Shown: positions 41,932 to 49,617 of the stretch, one piece after another
Position numbering within the stretch: position 1 is the stretch's first letter
Layout of the letters: each line of letters opens with the position of its first letter
Source: Microgenomates group bacterium GW2011_GWC1_46_15
GTDB taxonomy: Bacteria > Patescibacteria > Microgenomatia > UBA1400 > UBA12028
Direction of reading: 5' to 3'
NCBI GenBank assembly: GCA_001002285.1
Contig: LCLX01000003.1
Span: 62,001 to 126,000 of the forward strand
DNA: 64,000 nt
The notes under the pieces: model-generated
Databases searched by the model: none
The model's input: the letters and a program-made list of their open reading frames with translations, nothing else
What the model was told of the DNA's origin: nothing
Program-made: the position numbers and the translations under genes

Positions 41932-44061
41932 ATGAGCGATACAACAGTCCTGCCACCACTCACTCCGCAAACACCATCAACGCCACAGGTGCCGCAGATG
42001 ACTCCTGCGTCAACGCCACTCATGCCAACACCGCCCGCCGAGGTGTTCGGTGATGATATAAAAAGTGATATACCCTCAATAAAACCATCGTCGGTAACGC
42101 CACTTGTTTCCACTCAACCACCGGTATCAACCCCACCACTCACCAAGCCCGCTGATACACACACTTCACTCGATCAAGCACTCGCCGACCTCGAAAAAGA
42201 AGCGATGAAGCTTGCAGGAGATGAAGGAAAACAAACAAAAGAAGTTCAACCAAAGATTGCTGAATCAAAATCTGTAGAGAAGCCAGTTGAAAAAATTGGT
42301 GAAAAACTTGCTGAGCCTGCGCCGATGAAACAAGAGCTTCCCTCACTATCTAATGATTTAGAAAAGCCTTTTGTTGTTACTCCAAAAACAGACACGCTTC
42401 CACCATTGCCCCCCACTTCTCCCGTCATTAAACCCATGATTCAGCTTGCTGAAAAACCAGCGGTAAAACCAGTAGCTCCTGTTACGCCAGGCGCCGGAAT
42501 GGAAACACTCAAAGCGCACACATCATCCACAACATCCGTGTTTGATACCAAAATGGAAAGTGTAGAAGAGAAACCAACCGTTACTCCCCCTGTTACTTCT
42601 CAGCCAGTAGAAAAAGGAAAGAAGAAGGAAAAAGATACTACTGTGGAAAGTAGTGCGGATAGTGGTTCTGGAAAAAAGAAAAAAGGATTCGTAAAGAAAA
42701 TTGTTGCTGCCGCGGCGCTAGCGGTACTCGTGATTGGGTTAGGTGTTGGTATTTTTGTTGCACAACAATCGCAGGATGTGAGACAACAAGCTGCTTCTGG
42801 CTGCATTATTGTAAATGGCGGAACAAAAGATGCTGGTATTTGGTGTGCTAATGGTGATTGGATAAAACACTGTGGGGATGCTGTTAATGTTCCATCAGAT
42901 GAAGCTATGAAGGCTTGTGAAGACAAAGTGAATGAGTTAAATGGTGTTACAGAACCAGTACCCCCCACTAATGACCAATCCTCAACTACAACTAGATGTA
43001 CCGCCAAGGATGGTTCTCTCGGAGAAACGTGTGGGGACTTAAGCAAGTGCGATATCGCTGGAGGATGTAACCCTGCTTGTGGAAGTGGCACAAGAGATGG
43101 AAAAATTTGCGACATACCAAACGGGTACTGTACATCAGGTTATTCTTGTCGTCCTGGGAGCAATTCTGTCAATGTGAAAAAATGTGATGGGAATCAATGT
43201 GTTAATTCATGGTGTGATACGGCAGATGTTGGTACAGATAGATGTAAAACATGTTCAAGTAACTCAGAGTGTACCGTAGATAATAGTAGTCTCCCCACAT
43301 GTGCAACCGGTCTTGACTGTAACCTCCCAGGAGACCGATTTCCAACGGGAGCCATAAGTTGCGCGAGTCCCGTTAGTGGAAAGACAATGTCTTGTTGTCC
43401 CGCTGGATATAAAAGAAATAGTCTAGATCCTACAACAAATTACTGTGTCCCCAGTACAAGCGGGAATTCCTGTCCCAACGATTCTTCAAAACAAATTGCA
43501 AAATGCTATAAGTTTGTGTGTCCAAATGGATGCGAACTCAATAAGGATGACCCTAATGGTGTTGAAGCCTGGAGATGTAGCACTTCTACTCCTGGTGTAC
43601 AAATCCAGGAACTTTCCGGAGCTGCTTGTCTTTCTGCTTCTCTTAATGGACAGTGCGGTCAAATCGACATGATTGATACCCAAGGAAACTATTGCGGATA
43701 TACTGCCTCAGGGTATAACTGTGGTGGAAGCTGCCAAGGTAACACACCCCCCTTATCCAACCCTCCCGACGAATCCCCTCCTCCAACAAACCCACCGGGT
43801 GCTCCCATGTGCCAGGGAATTGCGAAAGACATAACCGCGCCCAAAGCCGGTGACCAAGTTGCGTTCACGTGTACCCAATCCACCGACGCAACCCGGTACG
43901 AGTTCCGATACAGGGTCGGCAGTGGCGCGTTTACCGCGCTCGATCCGCTCAACGCAACCGCGAGAACATCCAAATCACTTACTGTACAAGACGGCACGTA
44001 TGATGTGCAATGTCGCCCATGTACTAACAACACATGTGCAAGTTGGAGCACTGCAAACTAA
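41932..44061 (+). CDS. Cys-rich surface protein with cytoplasmic Pro-rich region
   Basis: The 709-residue protein starts with about 245 residues rich in Pro, Thr, Lys and Glu, without a signal peptide, so this part is probably cytoplasmic. A Lys-rich patch (GKKKKGFVKK) and a single membrane helix (about 253-275) follow, then QDVRQQAAS. The extracellular part from about 280 to 610 is very rich in Cys (about 10% over long stretches), arranged in repeated short C-x-x-C type units. A FN3-like segment (VAFTCTQSTDATRYEFRYRV) ends the protein, without a C-terminal anchor. Disulfides would need the DsbA/CcdA system encoded at 15-21 kb. Confidence 0.8.
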   Translation: MSDTTVLPPLTPQTPSTPQVPQMTPASTPLMPTPPAEVFGDDIKSDIPSIKPSSVTPLVSTQPPVSTPPLTKPADTHTSLDQALADLEKEAMKLAGDEGKQTKEVQPKIAESKSVEKPVEKIGEKLAEPAPMKQELPSLSNDLEKPFVVTPKTDTLPPLPPTSPVIKPMIQLAEKPAVKPVAPVTPGAGMETLKAHTSSTTSVFDTKMESVEEKPTVTPPVTSQPVEKGKKKEKDTTVESSADSGSGKKKKGFVKKIVAAAALAVLVIGLGVGIFVAQQSQDVRQQAASGCIIVNGGTKDAGIWCANGDWIKHCGDAVNVPSDEAMKACEDKVNELNGVTEPVPPTNDQSSTTTRCTAKDGSLGETCGDLSKCDIAGGCNPACGSGTRDGKICDIPNGYCTSGYSCRPGSNSVNVKKCDGNQCVNSWCDTADVGTDRCKTCSSNSECTVDNSSLPTCATGLDCNLPGDRFPTGAISCASPVSGKTMSCCPAGYKRNSLDPTTNYCVPSTSGNSCPNDSSKQIAKCYKFVCPNGCELNKDDPNGVEAWRCSTSTPGVQIQELSGAACLSASLNGQCGQIDMIDTQGNYCGYTASGYNCGGSCQGNTPPLSNPPDESPPPTNPPGAPMCQGIAKDITAPKAGDQVAFTCTQSTDATRYEFRYRVGSGAFTALDPLNATARTSKSLTVQDGTYDVQCRPCTNNTCASWSTAN

Positions 44062-44076
44062 CAAAAAGATAACACT

Positions 44077-45336
44077 ATGACATTAAAACCAAAAACACGG
44101 GCGCTTCTTTTGATTGCAGGATCGCTGTTGACTGTGATTCTTGTCGTTGCGACCGTGATTATTTCTCTGCGGTTGAAAAATCAAGGCAGCCGATCGGTAA
44201 CCCCAACAACACCGGAATCAAAACCTTCCGCGGATGTTACCGCGTCATGCGCGCTTACGTTTACAGTGGGAACGCAACTTATTCAATGTGATGTTCCAAC
44301 TATATACAAAAATGATTCTCGGAATAGTTCTGGAATATATTTTACTTCTCCTAATGACATTATTGACCCAACAAAAACAAATTTTTCTCCTGGACAAATA
44401 ATAGTTCTTAAGCTTCCCATAAAAAATGAAGAAGATGATTTGGAGTATCCAACTGCCGCATGGACTGATGTATTAAGTACACAGCTAACATTTGTTGACG
44501 GTGGTAGTGGATGTACATACGAACAATCTAATCGTACTGTCACATGCCACACCGGAAATATGCTTTCTTCTTTTATGAGCTGGTTTCGTGTCCGTATAAA
44601 TGATAGTGCAACTGGAAAAATAACAAATACTGCAACTATTACCCCGGGAGGATCCGACCCAAGTTCCTGTAGTGTTGAAATTACCATTAGTAGTGCCCCC
44701 ACCCCGACGCCCACTCCAACGCTTGACGCCGGTTTCCTCGTCCAAAAATTCAATGATAAAAATAATAATAAGGCGCGCGATAGCGGTGAAGCAGGTTTGG
44801 ATTGGGACTTCGAGTGGAAACTCAATGGCGATAACAACTTCCGCGCGTATCAAACGTATGTCGACAAAAACGGTGAAGGTGGTCGCGTTGGTGGGCTGAA
44901 AGACGGTGACAAAGTCCACATCCGCGAAAAAAGTAAGAGTGGTTGGAGCGCGACAAACGGCACCGAGCAAACATTTACCGTCAAACTTGGTGAAACATAT
45001 GTTGCATATTTTGGAAACCGCCAACCAACAACGGTTGGGTGCAACAATAGCTGTTCTGCAGATACTGATTGTGCCTCCGGACTCTTCTGTTCCAAAGCAA
45101 CTGGCTCCACAAGTGGCGTGTGCCGCAACAATGCGTGTGTAAACAAAACAAACTGTACGTGTGATGTTGTTACCTCAACCTCAACACCAACAACGATCGT
45201 AAAAGCTTCTCCTACTCCGACTTCAGTGCCCGAAGCGCCTCTGCCAGAAGCAGGTTCAACCGGTCAATCAATACTGTTATTCCTCGGCGGAACCACGATG
45301 ACGGTTCTTGGAGTTATTGGACTGCTTGCGCTGTAG
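44077..45336 (+). CDS. surface protein with SdrD/Cna-B-like domain and P-x-AGSTG anchor
   Basis: The 419-residue protein has an N-terminal membrane segment (about 8-30), an Ig-like DUF11-type region (residues about 45-205), and a SdrD/Cna-B-like domain (GFLVQKFNDKNNNKARDSGE to SGWSATNGTEQTF, about 215-310). A short Cys-rich unit (CNNSCSADTDCASGLFC) follows. It ends with a Thr/Pro linker, LPEAGSTGQ and a hydrophobic helix. The ending parallels the gene at 40516. The motif resembles a sorting or anchoring signal, but no sortase is seen in the window. The gene is 15 bases after the Cys-rich gene. Confidence 0.82.
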   Translation: MTLKPKTRALLLIAGSLLTVILVVATVIISLRLKNQGSRSVTPTTPESKPSADVTASCALTFTVGTQLIQCDVPTIYKNDSRNSSGIYFTSPNDIIDPTKTNFSPGQIIVLKLPIKNEEDDLEYPTAAWTDVLSTQLTFVDGGSGCTYEQSNRTVTCHTGNMLSSFMSWFRVRINDSATGKITNTATITPGGSDPSSCSVEITISSAPTPTPTPTLDAGFLVQKFNDKNNNKARDSGEAGLDWDFEWKLNGDNNFRAYQTYVDKNGEGGRVGGLKDGDKVHIREKSKSGWSATNGTEQTFTVKLGETYVAYFGNRQPTTVGCNNSCSADTDCASGLFCSKATGSTSGVCRNNACVNKTNCTCDVVTSTSTPTTIVKASPTPTSVPEAPLPEAGSTGQSILLFLGGTTMTVLGVIGLLAL

Positions 45337-45361
45337 TTTCACACCGCTATTGTTGAAAGAG

Positions 45362-45553
45362 TTATACCGCTTTCCGCAACATCTTTTTCAGCCTAAGACC
45401 GCCGTACACATTTTTCGCGCCTGTTTGCGGATCCCGAGCGACAATGCGGAGCGACTCATCATCGTCAAGTGGAACGTCTGCTAATTTTTCGAGTTGAAAG
45501 AATGTTTCCCAAAACTCGTCATCGCGCTGTTTGTCCAAAAGATCGTTTTTCAT
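45362..45553 (-). CDS. small hypothetical protein
   Basis: About 63 residues, acidic in the middle and basic at the end (LRLKKMLRKAV). It is not recognised and has no membrane segment. The Met at 45553 or 45568 could be the start; neither has a clear Shine-Dalgarno. It lies downstream of the tRNA-Ile(TAT) gene and a structured repeat, and is convergent with the surface operon. Confidence 0.5.
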   Translation of the reverse strand: MKNDLLDKQRDDEFWETFFQLEKLADVPLDDDESLRIVARDPQTGAKNVYGGLRLKKMLRKAV

Positions 45554-45573
45554 ATGTAGTCTATTCATGCCTG

Positions 45574-45639
45574 CGAGAAATCATCTTTTTGAGGAACTCA
45601 GGGTTCGGGGTCCCCTGGAGACGAAAAAAGATGATCTCG
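45574..45639. repeat. structured repeat, copy 1 (conserved loop)
   Basis: ATCATCTTTTT (45580-45590) pairs with AAAAAGATGAT (45625-45635), and CGAG/CTCG extends the stem. The loop contains GAGGAACTCAGGG, then GGGTCC, then CTGGAGACG. A second copy at 56104-56167 has nearly the same loop with a different but again self-complementary stem. Confidence 0.75.
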
Positions 45640-45647
45640 AGCGTATG

Positions 45648-45720
45648 TGGGAGCGCTTGGATTTGAACCAAGAACCTTGAAGGTATAAGCTTCCTGCGCT
45701 AACCGTTGCGCCACGCTCCC
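45648..45720 (-). tRNA. tRNA-Ile (anticodon TAT)
   Basis: A 73-base cloverleaf on the minus strand: acceptor GGGAGCG/CGCTCCC, D stem GCGC/GCGC, T arm CTTGG-TTCAAAT-CCAAG, and short variable loop. The anticodon loop CTTATAC reads TAT, which decodes ATA (Ile). The first pair of the anticodon stem is G-A, the other four are normal. Most bacteria read ATA with a lysidine-modified CAT tRNA instead. No CCA is encoded. Confidence 0.88.
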
Positions 45721-45790
45721 ATCTGGTGTAGTGTACCATGCTTCGTCTAGTGTTATGGATGAAATGGGTAGGTCGGGTCCTCCCTTTTCG

Positions 45791-45819
45791 TTGACGTTCT
45801 TGTTCTAACATGTTAGTAT
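45791..45819 (+). promoter_or_regulatory. promoter of the AbrB-like gene; leaderless start
   Basis: TTGACG (45791-45796), 17 bases, TAGTAT (45814-45819). The ATG at 45826 is exactly where transcription should start, so the message would be leaderless. A GGTAGGTCGGGTCC repeat copy lies just upstream at 45768. Confidence 0.6.
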
Positions 45820-45825
45820 TTCAGT

Positions 45826-46107
45826 ATGAATAAAAAAATTCGTACACAAAATATTATTAAAGTCGGGAATAGCCTCGCCGTTACATTGGATAAAGCCTTT
45901 GTTGACGCCTACAAATTAAAAGCAAAACAGCAGGTTTACATACTTTATACTCAGTATCCCCCGCGAATTATTGTGAAACCCGATTTTTCTCAAGGACCAT
46001 CACTCACTCAGTCCGATATAGAAAAATTGCCAAAAGAGTTCCGTAATTGGGTGAAAAAATTCCTCAAGGAAGATCACGAAGCTCTTAAGGCTTTAACACA
46101 TCTATAG
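45826..46107 (+). CDS. orphan AbrB/MazE-like protein
   Basis: The 93-residue protein opens IRTQNIIKVGNSLAVTLDKAFVDAYKLKAKQQV, the swapped-hairpin pattern of AbrB and MazE antitoxins, in which K-x-G-N-S-[LV] is typical. The C-terminal half is helical and basic (NWVKKFLKEDHEALKAL). No toxin gene follows: the next gene is convergent and overlaps by 6 bases. It may be a regulator, or an antitoxin whose toxin was lost. Confidence 0.8.
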   Translation: MNKKIRTQNIIKVGNSLAVTLDKAFVDAYKLKAKQQVYILYTQYPPRIIVKPDFSQGPSLTQSDIEKLPKEFRNWVKKFLKEDHEALKALTHL

Positions 46108-48435
46108 TTTCGCCCGCACCGTAATTTCCGCCTCAACAATCTCCTTGTGCTTTCCGTACTTCAACAGTGACAACTCCTTAATCATCTCCGCAACTTTGGG
46201 GTTCTTCATTGCATTTTCTTTCGTCATATCTCGAGTCAAATCCATACTAAATGCTGGCACCGGTTCATTATTCACAATTGTCTTGGTATATACATGGAAT
46301 CGCTCAATATTGGTCAAATCGCTCTCATTAAACACTGGAGCAAACTCGTGTTGCAAAAAGTTTGCGTCCGGCACACCAATGCGGAAACTAATCAATGTAC
46401 CGACGTTGCCAAACACCGCGTTCTTTACGTCTTCCTCGATCTGCGCGACAAACTGGTTTGCCACGATGAGGTTCAATTTGTACTTGCGGGCTTCGGACAA
46501 AATTGTCGCAAAATCTTGTGTTGCAAAGTTTTGGAACTCATCAACATAGAGATAAAAGTCGCGGCGTTGCTCGAGCGGAACGTTAACACGCGACATAGCG
46601 GCTGCCAAAATCTTTGGCACCATAATCAAGCCCAAAAACTTGGCATCTTCTTCTCCAAGCGCACCTTTGGACAAGTTCACGAGTAAAATCTTGCCCTCAT
46701 CCATCACTTCGCGTAGATTAAACGCGGACTTGCTCTGGCCGATAATGTTGCGCATTGTTTTGTTCGTGATAAACCGGCCAAACTTGGACACGATGTAGTC
46801 AAGCACCTCCGACTTATGGAAGTCGCTTGTTTGGGCAATTTGGTCGGTCCAGTACCGGCGCACAACGGGGTCTTTCACTTTTGGCAGTAAATCCTGCAAG
46901 AACTTGCTGTCCGTCAGCACGCGCACCAACTCAATAAACGTGCTTCCCGGCTCGGCCATGATCGTGAGCATAGCGTTGCGGATCGCGTGTTCAAACCGCG
47001 GGCCAATGATACCGGTTTTGTGTGGATCGTAGAGTTTGTACATCAGCCCAATAATCGAGCCAGCCACAAAGTGCATCTGTTCTTCGGTTTCTGCTTCCAT
47101 CATGTTCAAACCCATAGGACGGTCGGTGTTTGACGGGTTAAAGTAAATAACATCCTCCGCGCGCTCGGGCGGCATGAGCAAGAGTAAATCCTCAACGAGG
47201 TCGCCGTGCGGATCAATCACCGCCATACCTTTGCCCGCGCGGATATCCTGCAATACCATGTCTTTCAAAAACTCAGACTTCCCGGCGCCGGTTTTACCAA
47301 CAATGTACATGTGGCGCTGGCGGTCTTTTTCGGCAATATAAATATTGCGTGAGGAACCGCGGTACACACTGCGCCCCAAGAACAGGCCGGAGGTCGGGAT
47401 TTCGGAAGGAGCCGGCGCGTTTTTCGCTTTGAGCCAATAAATATGGTGCGTTTCAACCGTTTTGTTCGGGAAGTGGATCATCGTCGCTAACTCTTCGCTG
47501 TTGAACACCGTAACGCCCCGGCCAAACAACGGCATGTACCGGTAAATGAAGTCAATCATGAAGAGATGTTTGAACCAAATACGGGTCTTTTTGAGATGAT
47601 TGTGCGCAGACGAGTACTGCGCGAACGACCCCACAATGTTTGTGAGGTGCGAGTTTGCCGCCATCGCGCTGGTTGAAGAAACAACGATGCGGATTGCAGT
47701 TCGGAAACCGGATTTGCCAAGTTTCGTGTCGATAGAGTCCAAAGACTTGGGATCGTGTGTATAGCTCGCCTTCTCGGGATCTGCTTCTTTTTTCTTTGTT
47801 GAAGCAAGGTAACTTGCACCACGTCTCTGCCATCCTTCACCCGCGGGCTGGAGAACATACTGCACAATCGCCCCCTCCCCCTGCTGCATCTTGGAAAGCG
47901 CCGATGTTAACAGCGATAATCCGTCGGTTGGCAACTCTTTAAATGTTTTAATCGGGAAAAACTCAGACTCTTTGAGTGTGAGCGCAGCAAACGCGACTTT
48001 GCCTCCCTCGCTGAAAATATTTGGTTCATCAACTTCATTGATTTCCGCGCCCGGATATGCCCCATTGATCTGTTTTTCAATCAAGTCGCGCAAGTTCCGC
48101 GGACAGGTAAAGTAAAACTTGATTTCATCGTGAAGCGCGATCACTTCGAACGCGAAGTGGTCTTCGGCGTGGAGAAAATGGAAAAATCCTGATTTCTTTA
48201 ACGAGTGAAGCGAGGCAAACATCTGTTCAGCCGCGTCAATTTTAATTTCGTTGTCTTTTGGAAGCGCGACCAACAAATGAATGAACTGCAGACTGTACTC
48301 CTCACGGTCGCGGTGCTTCCACCACTGGATAAATGCATACACAAACGCCGCGAAAAGCGCCACACTCAGCACAAGCACTACTACCGTACTCAATAATGCG
48401 GTCATCCGAACGACAAAAAGATCAAGTTGATTCAT
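46102..48435 (-). CDS. VirD4/TraG-like membrane-anchored DNA-transfer ATPase
   Basis: The 777-residue protein has one N-terminal membrane helix (about 12-35), a region of about 330 residues of unclear fold, then a HerA/VirD4-type ATPase domain: MYIVGKTGAGKSEFL (Walker A, near residue 375), GMAVIDPHGDLVEDLL, LYVDEFQNFA (Walker B) and VANQFVAQIE (sensor). FTPA or relaxase partners are not seen. Such genes are widespread in CPR genomes without a full conjugation system and may drive DNA or protein movement across the envelope. The next gene downstream of its start, at 48448, is probably cotranscribed. Confidence 0.85.
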   Translation of the reverse strand: MNQLDLFVVRMTALLSTVVVLVLSVALFAAFVYAFIQWWKHRDREEYSLQFIHLLVALPKDNEIKIDAAEQMFASLHSLKKSGFFHFLHAEDHFAFEVIALHDEIKFYFTCPRNLRDLIEKQINGAYPGAEINEVDEPNIFSEGGKVAFAALTLKESEFFPIKTFKELPTDGLSLLTSALSKMQQGEGAIVQYVLQPAGEGWQRRGASYLASTKKKEADPEKASYTHDPKSLDSIDTKLGKSGFRTAIRIVVSSTSAMAANSHLTNIVGSFAQYSSAHNHLKKTRIWFKHLFMIDFIYRYMPLFGRGVTVFNSEELATMIHFPNKTVETHHIYWLKAKNAPAPSEIPTSGLFLGRSVYRGSSRNIYIAEKDRQRHMYIVGKTGAGKSEFLKDMVLQDIRAGKGMAVIDPHGDLVEDLLLLMPPERAEDVIYFNPSNTDRPMGLNMMEAETEEQMHFVAGSIIGLMYKLYDPHKTGIIGPRFEHAIRNAMLTIMAEPGSTFIELVRVLTDSKFLQDLLPKVKDPVVRRYWTDQIAQTSDFHKSEVLDYIVSKFGRFITNKTMRNIIGQSKSAFNLREVMDEGKILLVNLSKGALGEEDAKFLGLIMVPKILAAAMSRVNVPLEQRRDFYLYVDEFQNFATQDFATILSEARKYKLNLIVANQFVAQIEEDVKNAVFGNVGTLISFRIGVPDANFLQHEFAPVFNESDLTNIERFHVYTKTIVNNEPVPAFSMDLTRDMTKENAMKNPKVAEMIKELSLLKYGKHKEIVEAEITVRAKL

Positions 48436-48447
48436 ATGTTTCTATAT

Positions 48448-48966
48448 CTACGCGATTCTCCGGTACACCACCATTCCTTTAAACTTTTTCATCACACGGA
48501 TACACCACTCCGCAAGCCACCGTACGCTGTCTGTCACGCTTTTTGTGACACCCGTTTGGATACCGGATTGCGTGAGCGGGAGCACAATGACCGGCTGCGC
48601 CGCGTAGTCTCCCGTTGGCATGGTTGCCGTTTTGTCTGCCACCACCACTTGTTTTGGCGCGGTAATCTCGTGCGACTCCACTTTTTCCATCCACGTTTCA
48701 AGCTCTGGCGGAAGTTCTGCTGATCTTTCCGATTCAACAATCTGAGCCCCGGGGACTTCCTTTACTAATGTGTCAAGACCGCCCGTCGCGGTGCGTTCTT
48801 TTGTACCACTCGTTTTCCCGCTTACTGCTCCAAGAGGGTTTAATGGGTCAGTTGTTGCGGTTGACTGCAGTACGGCGTTCGCCAAACTGTCGTCTTGCAC
48901 AATAGCTTGAGGTGTTTGCGGTGGTGCCTGTGATGTTTGTGGTTGATTCTGGGCAGAGTCCGGCAT
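48448..48966 (-). CDS. Pro/Gln-rich protein associated with the ATPase
   Basis: The 172-residue protein has a disordered N-terminal third rich in Pro, Gln, Thr and Ser, and a C-terminal helix that is amphipathic (VTDSVRWLAEWCIRVMKKFKGMVVYRR). No family is recognised. It lies 12 bases upstream of the VirD4-like ATPase gene on the same strand and is 12 bases downstream of cobO. Its position suggests a small partner of the ATPase. Confidence 0.6.
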   Translation of the reverse strand: MPDSAQNQPQTSQAPPQTPQAIVQDDSLANAVLQSTATTDPLNPLGAVSGKTSGTKERTATGGLDTLVKEVPGAQIVESERSAELPPELETWMEKVESHEITAPKQVVVADKTATMPTGDYAAQPVIVLPLTQSGIQTGVTKSVTDSVRWLAEWCIRVMKKFKGMVVYRRIA

Positions 48967-48978
48967 GGAATCACTATA

Positions 48979-49566
48979 TCAGAAATCGAGTCCCTTGACA
49001 GCGAGTTTTCCCGCGTCAAAAGGATGTTTTTCTTTCTGAATCACACTCACGAGATCCGCAACTTTCTTTAAGCCAGCCGAGGCATTCCGGCCGGTCAATA
49101 CAACGTGCGTTTTCCCTCGCTGTTTAAGCAGTTCCAATACATCGCTTTCCTTTAGTAATTTATCGTGGACCGCGTTGCACACTTCATCAAGAAATAAAAC
49201 ATCAATATGTTGAAGAAGAAGCGCGCGGACTTTCTCCAGCGCCTCGTGGGCAGCACGACGGTGCTGGGCTGGCGTATCATCATCAACAATCACACTTGAT
49301 TGTGCGCGGACGGTTCTAACCGCTCCATGTTGCTGGACTGACCTCAGATAAAATCCCTTGCCCATCGGGAAGAAAAGGAGCCGTTTTTTTGCCGAAGTAT
49401 TCAGAATTTCGCTAAGGTGGTGCTCGTTAATCCCCCACCGCTTTTCTTTGTACCAACTCACCCATCCCACACTCCATCCATTGGTTAGCGCGCGCAAAAG
49501 CATTCCAAGCGCCGCGCTCGTTTTTCCTTTGCCATCACCCGTAAATATGTAGATTAAACCGGACAT
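48979..49566 (-). CDS. cobO: cob(I)alamin adenosyltransferase, CobO/CobA type
   Basis: The 195-residue protein has the P-loop YIFTGDGKGKTSAALGML near its N-terminus and the CobA-type middle section (GINEHHLSEILNTSAKKRL, then FLDEVCNAV, with the conserved Asp-Glu, and HVVLTGRNA near the end). It attaches the adenosyl group to cobalt, producing adenosylcobalamin. Its obvious customers are the three class II ribonucleotide reductases encoded at 52.8-60.5 kb. No other corrin-ring genes are visible, so cobalamin is probably taken up. The start at 49566 matches the family. Confidence 0.9.
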   Translation of the reverse strand: MSGLIYIFTGDGKGKTSAALGMLLRALTNGWSVGWVSWYKEKRWGINEHHLSEILNTSAKKRLLFFPMGKGFYLRSVQQHGAVRTVRAQSSVIVDDDTPAQHRRAAHEALEKVRALLLQHIDVLFLDEVCNAVHDKLLKESDVLELLKQRGKTHVVLTGRNASAGLKKVADLVSVIQKEKHPFDAGKLAVKGLDF

Positions 49567-49617
49567 ATCACACACTCCGTGGTAGAAATGAGAATGCGAC
49601 GCCATTGTATGCCGAAG

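Noticed and set aside
46102..48966. Complete conjugation or type IV secretion system
   Set aside because: Only one VirD4/TraG-like ATPase and a small unknown protein are present; no relaxase, VirB6, VirB8 or pilin genes are seen.
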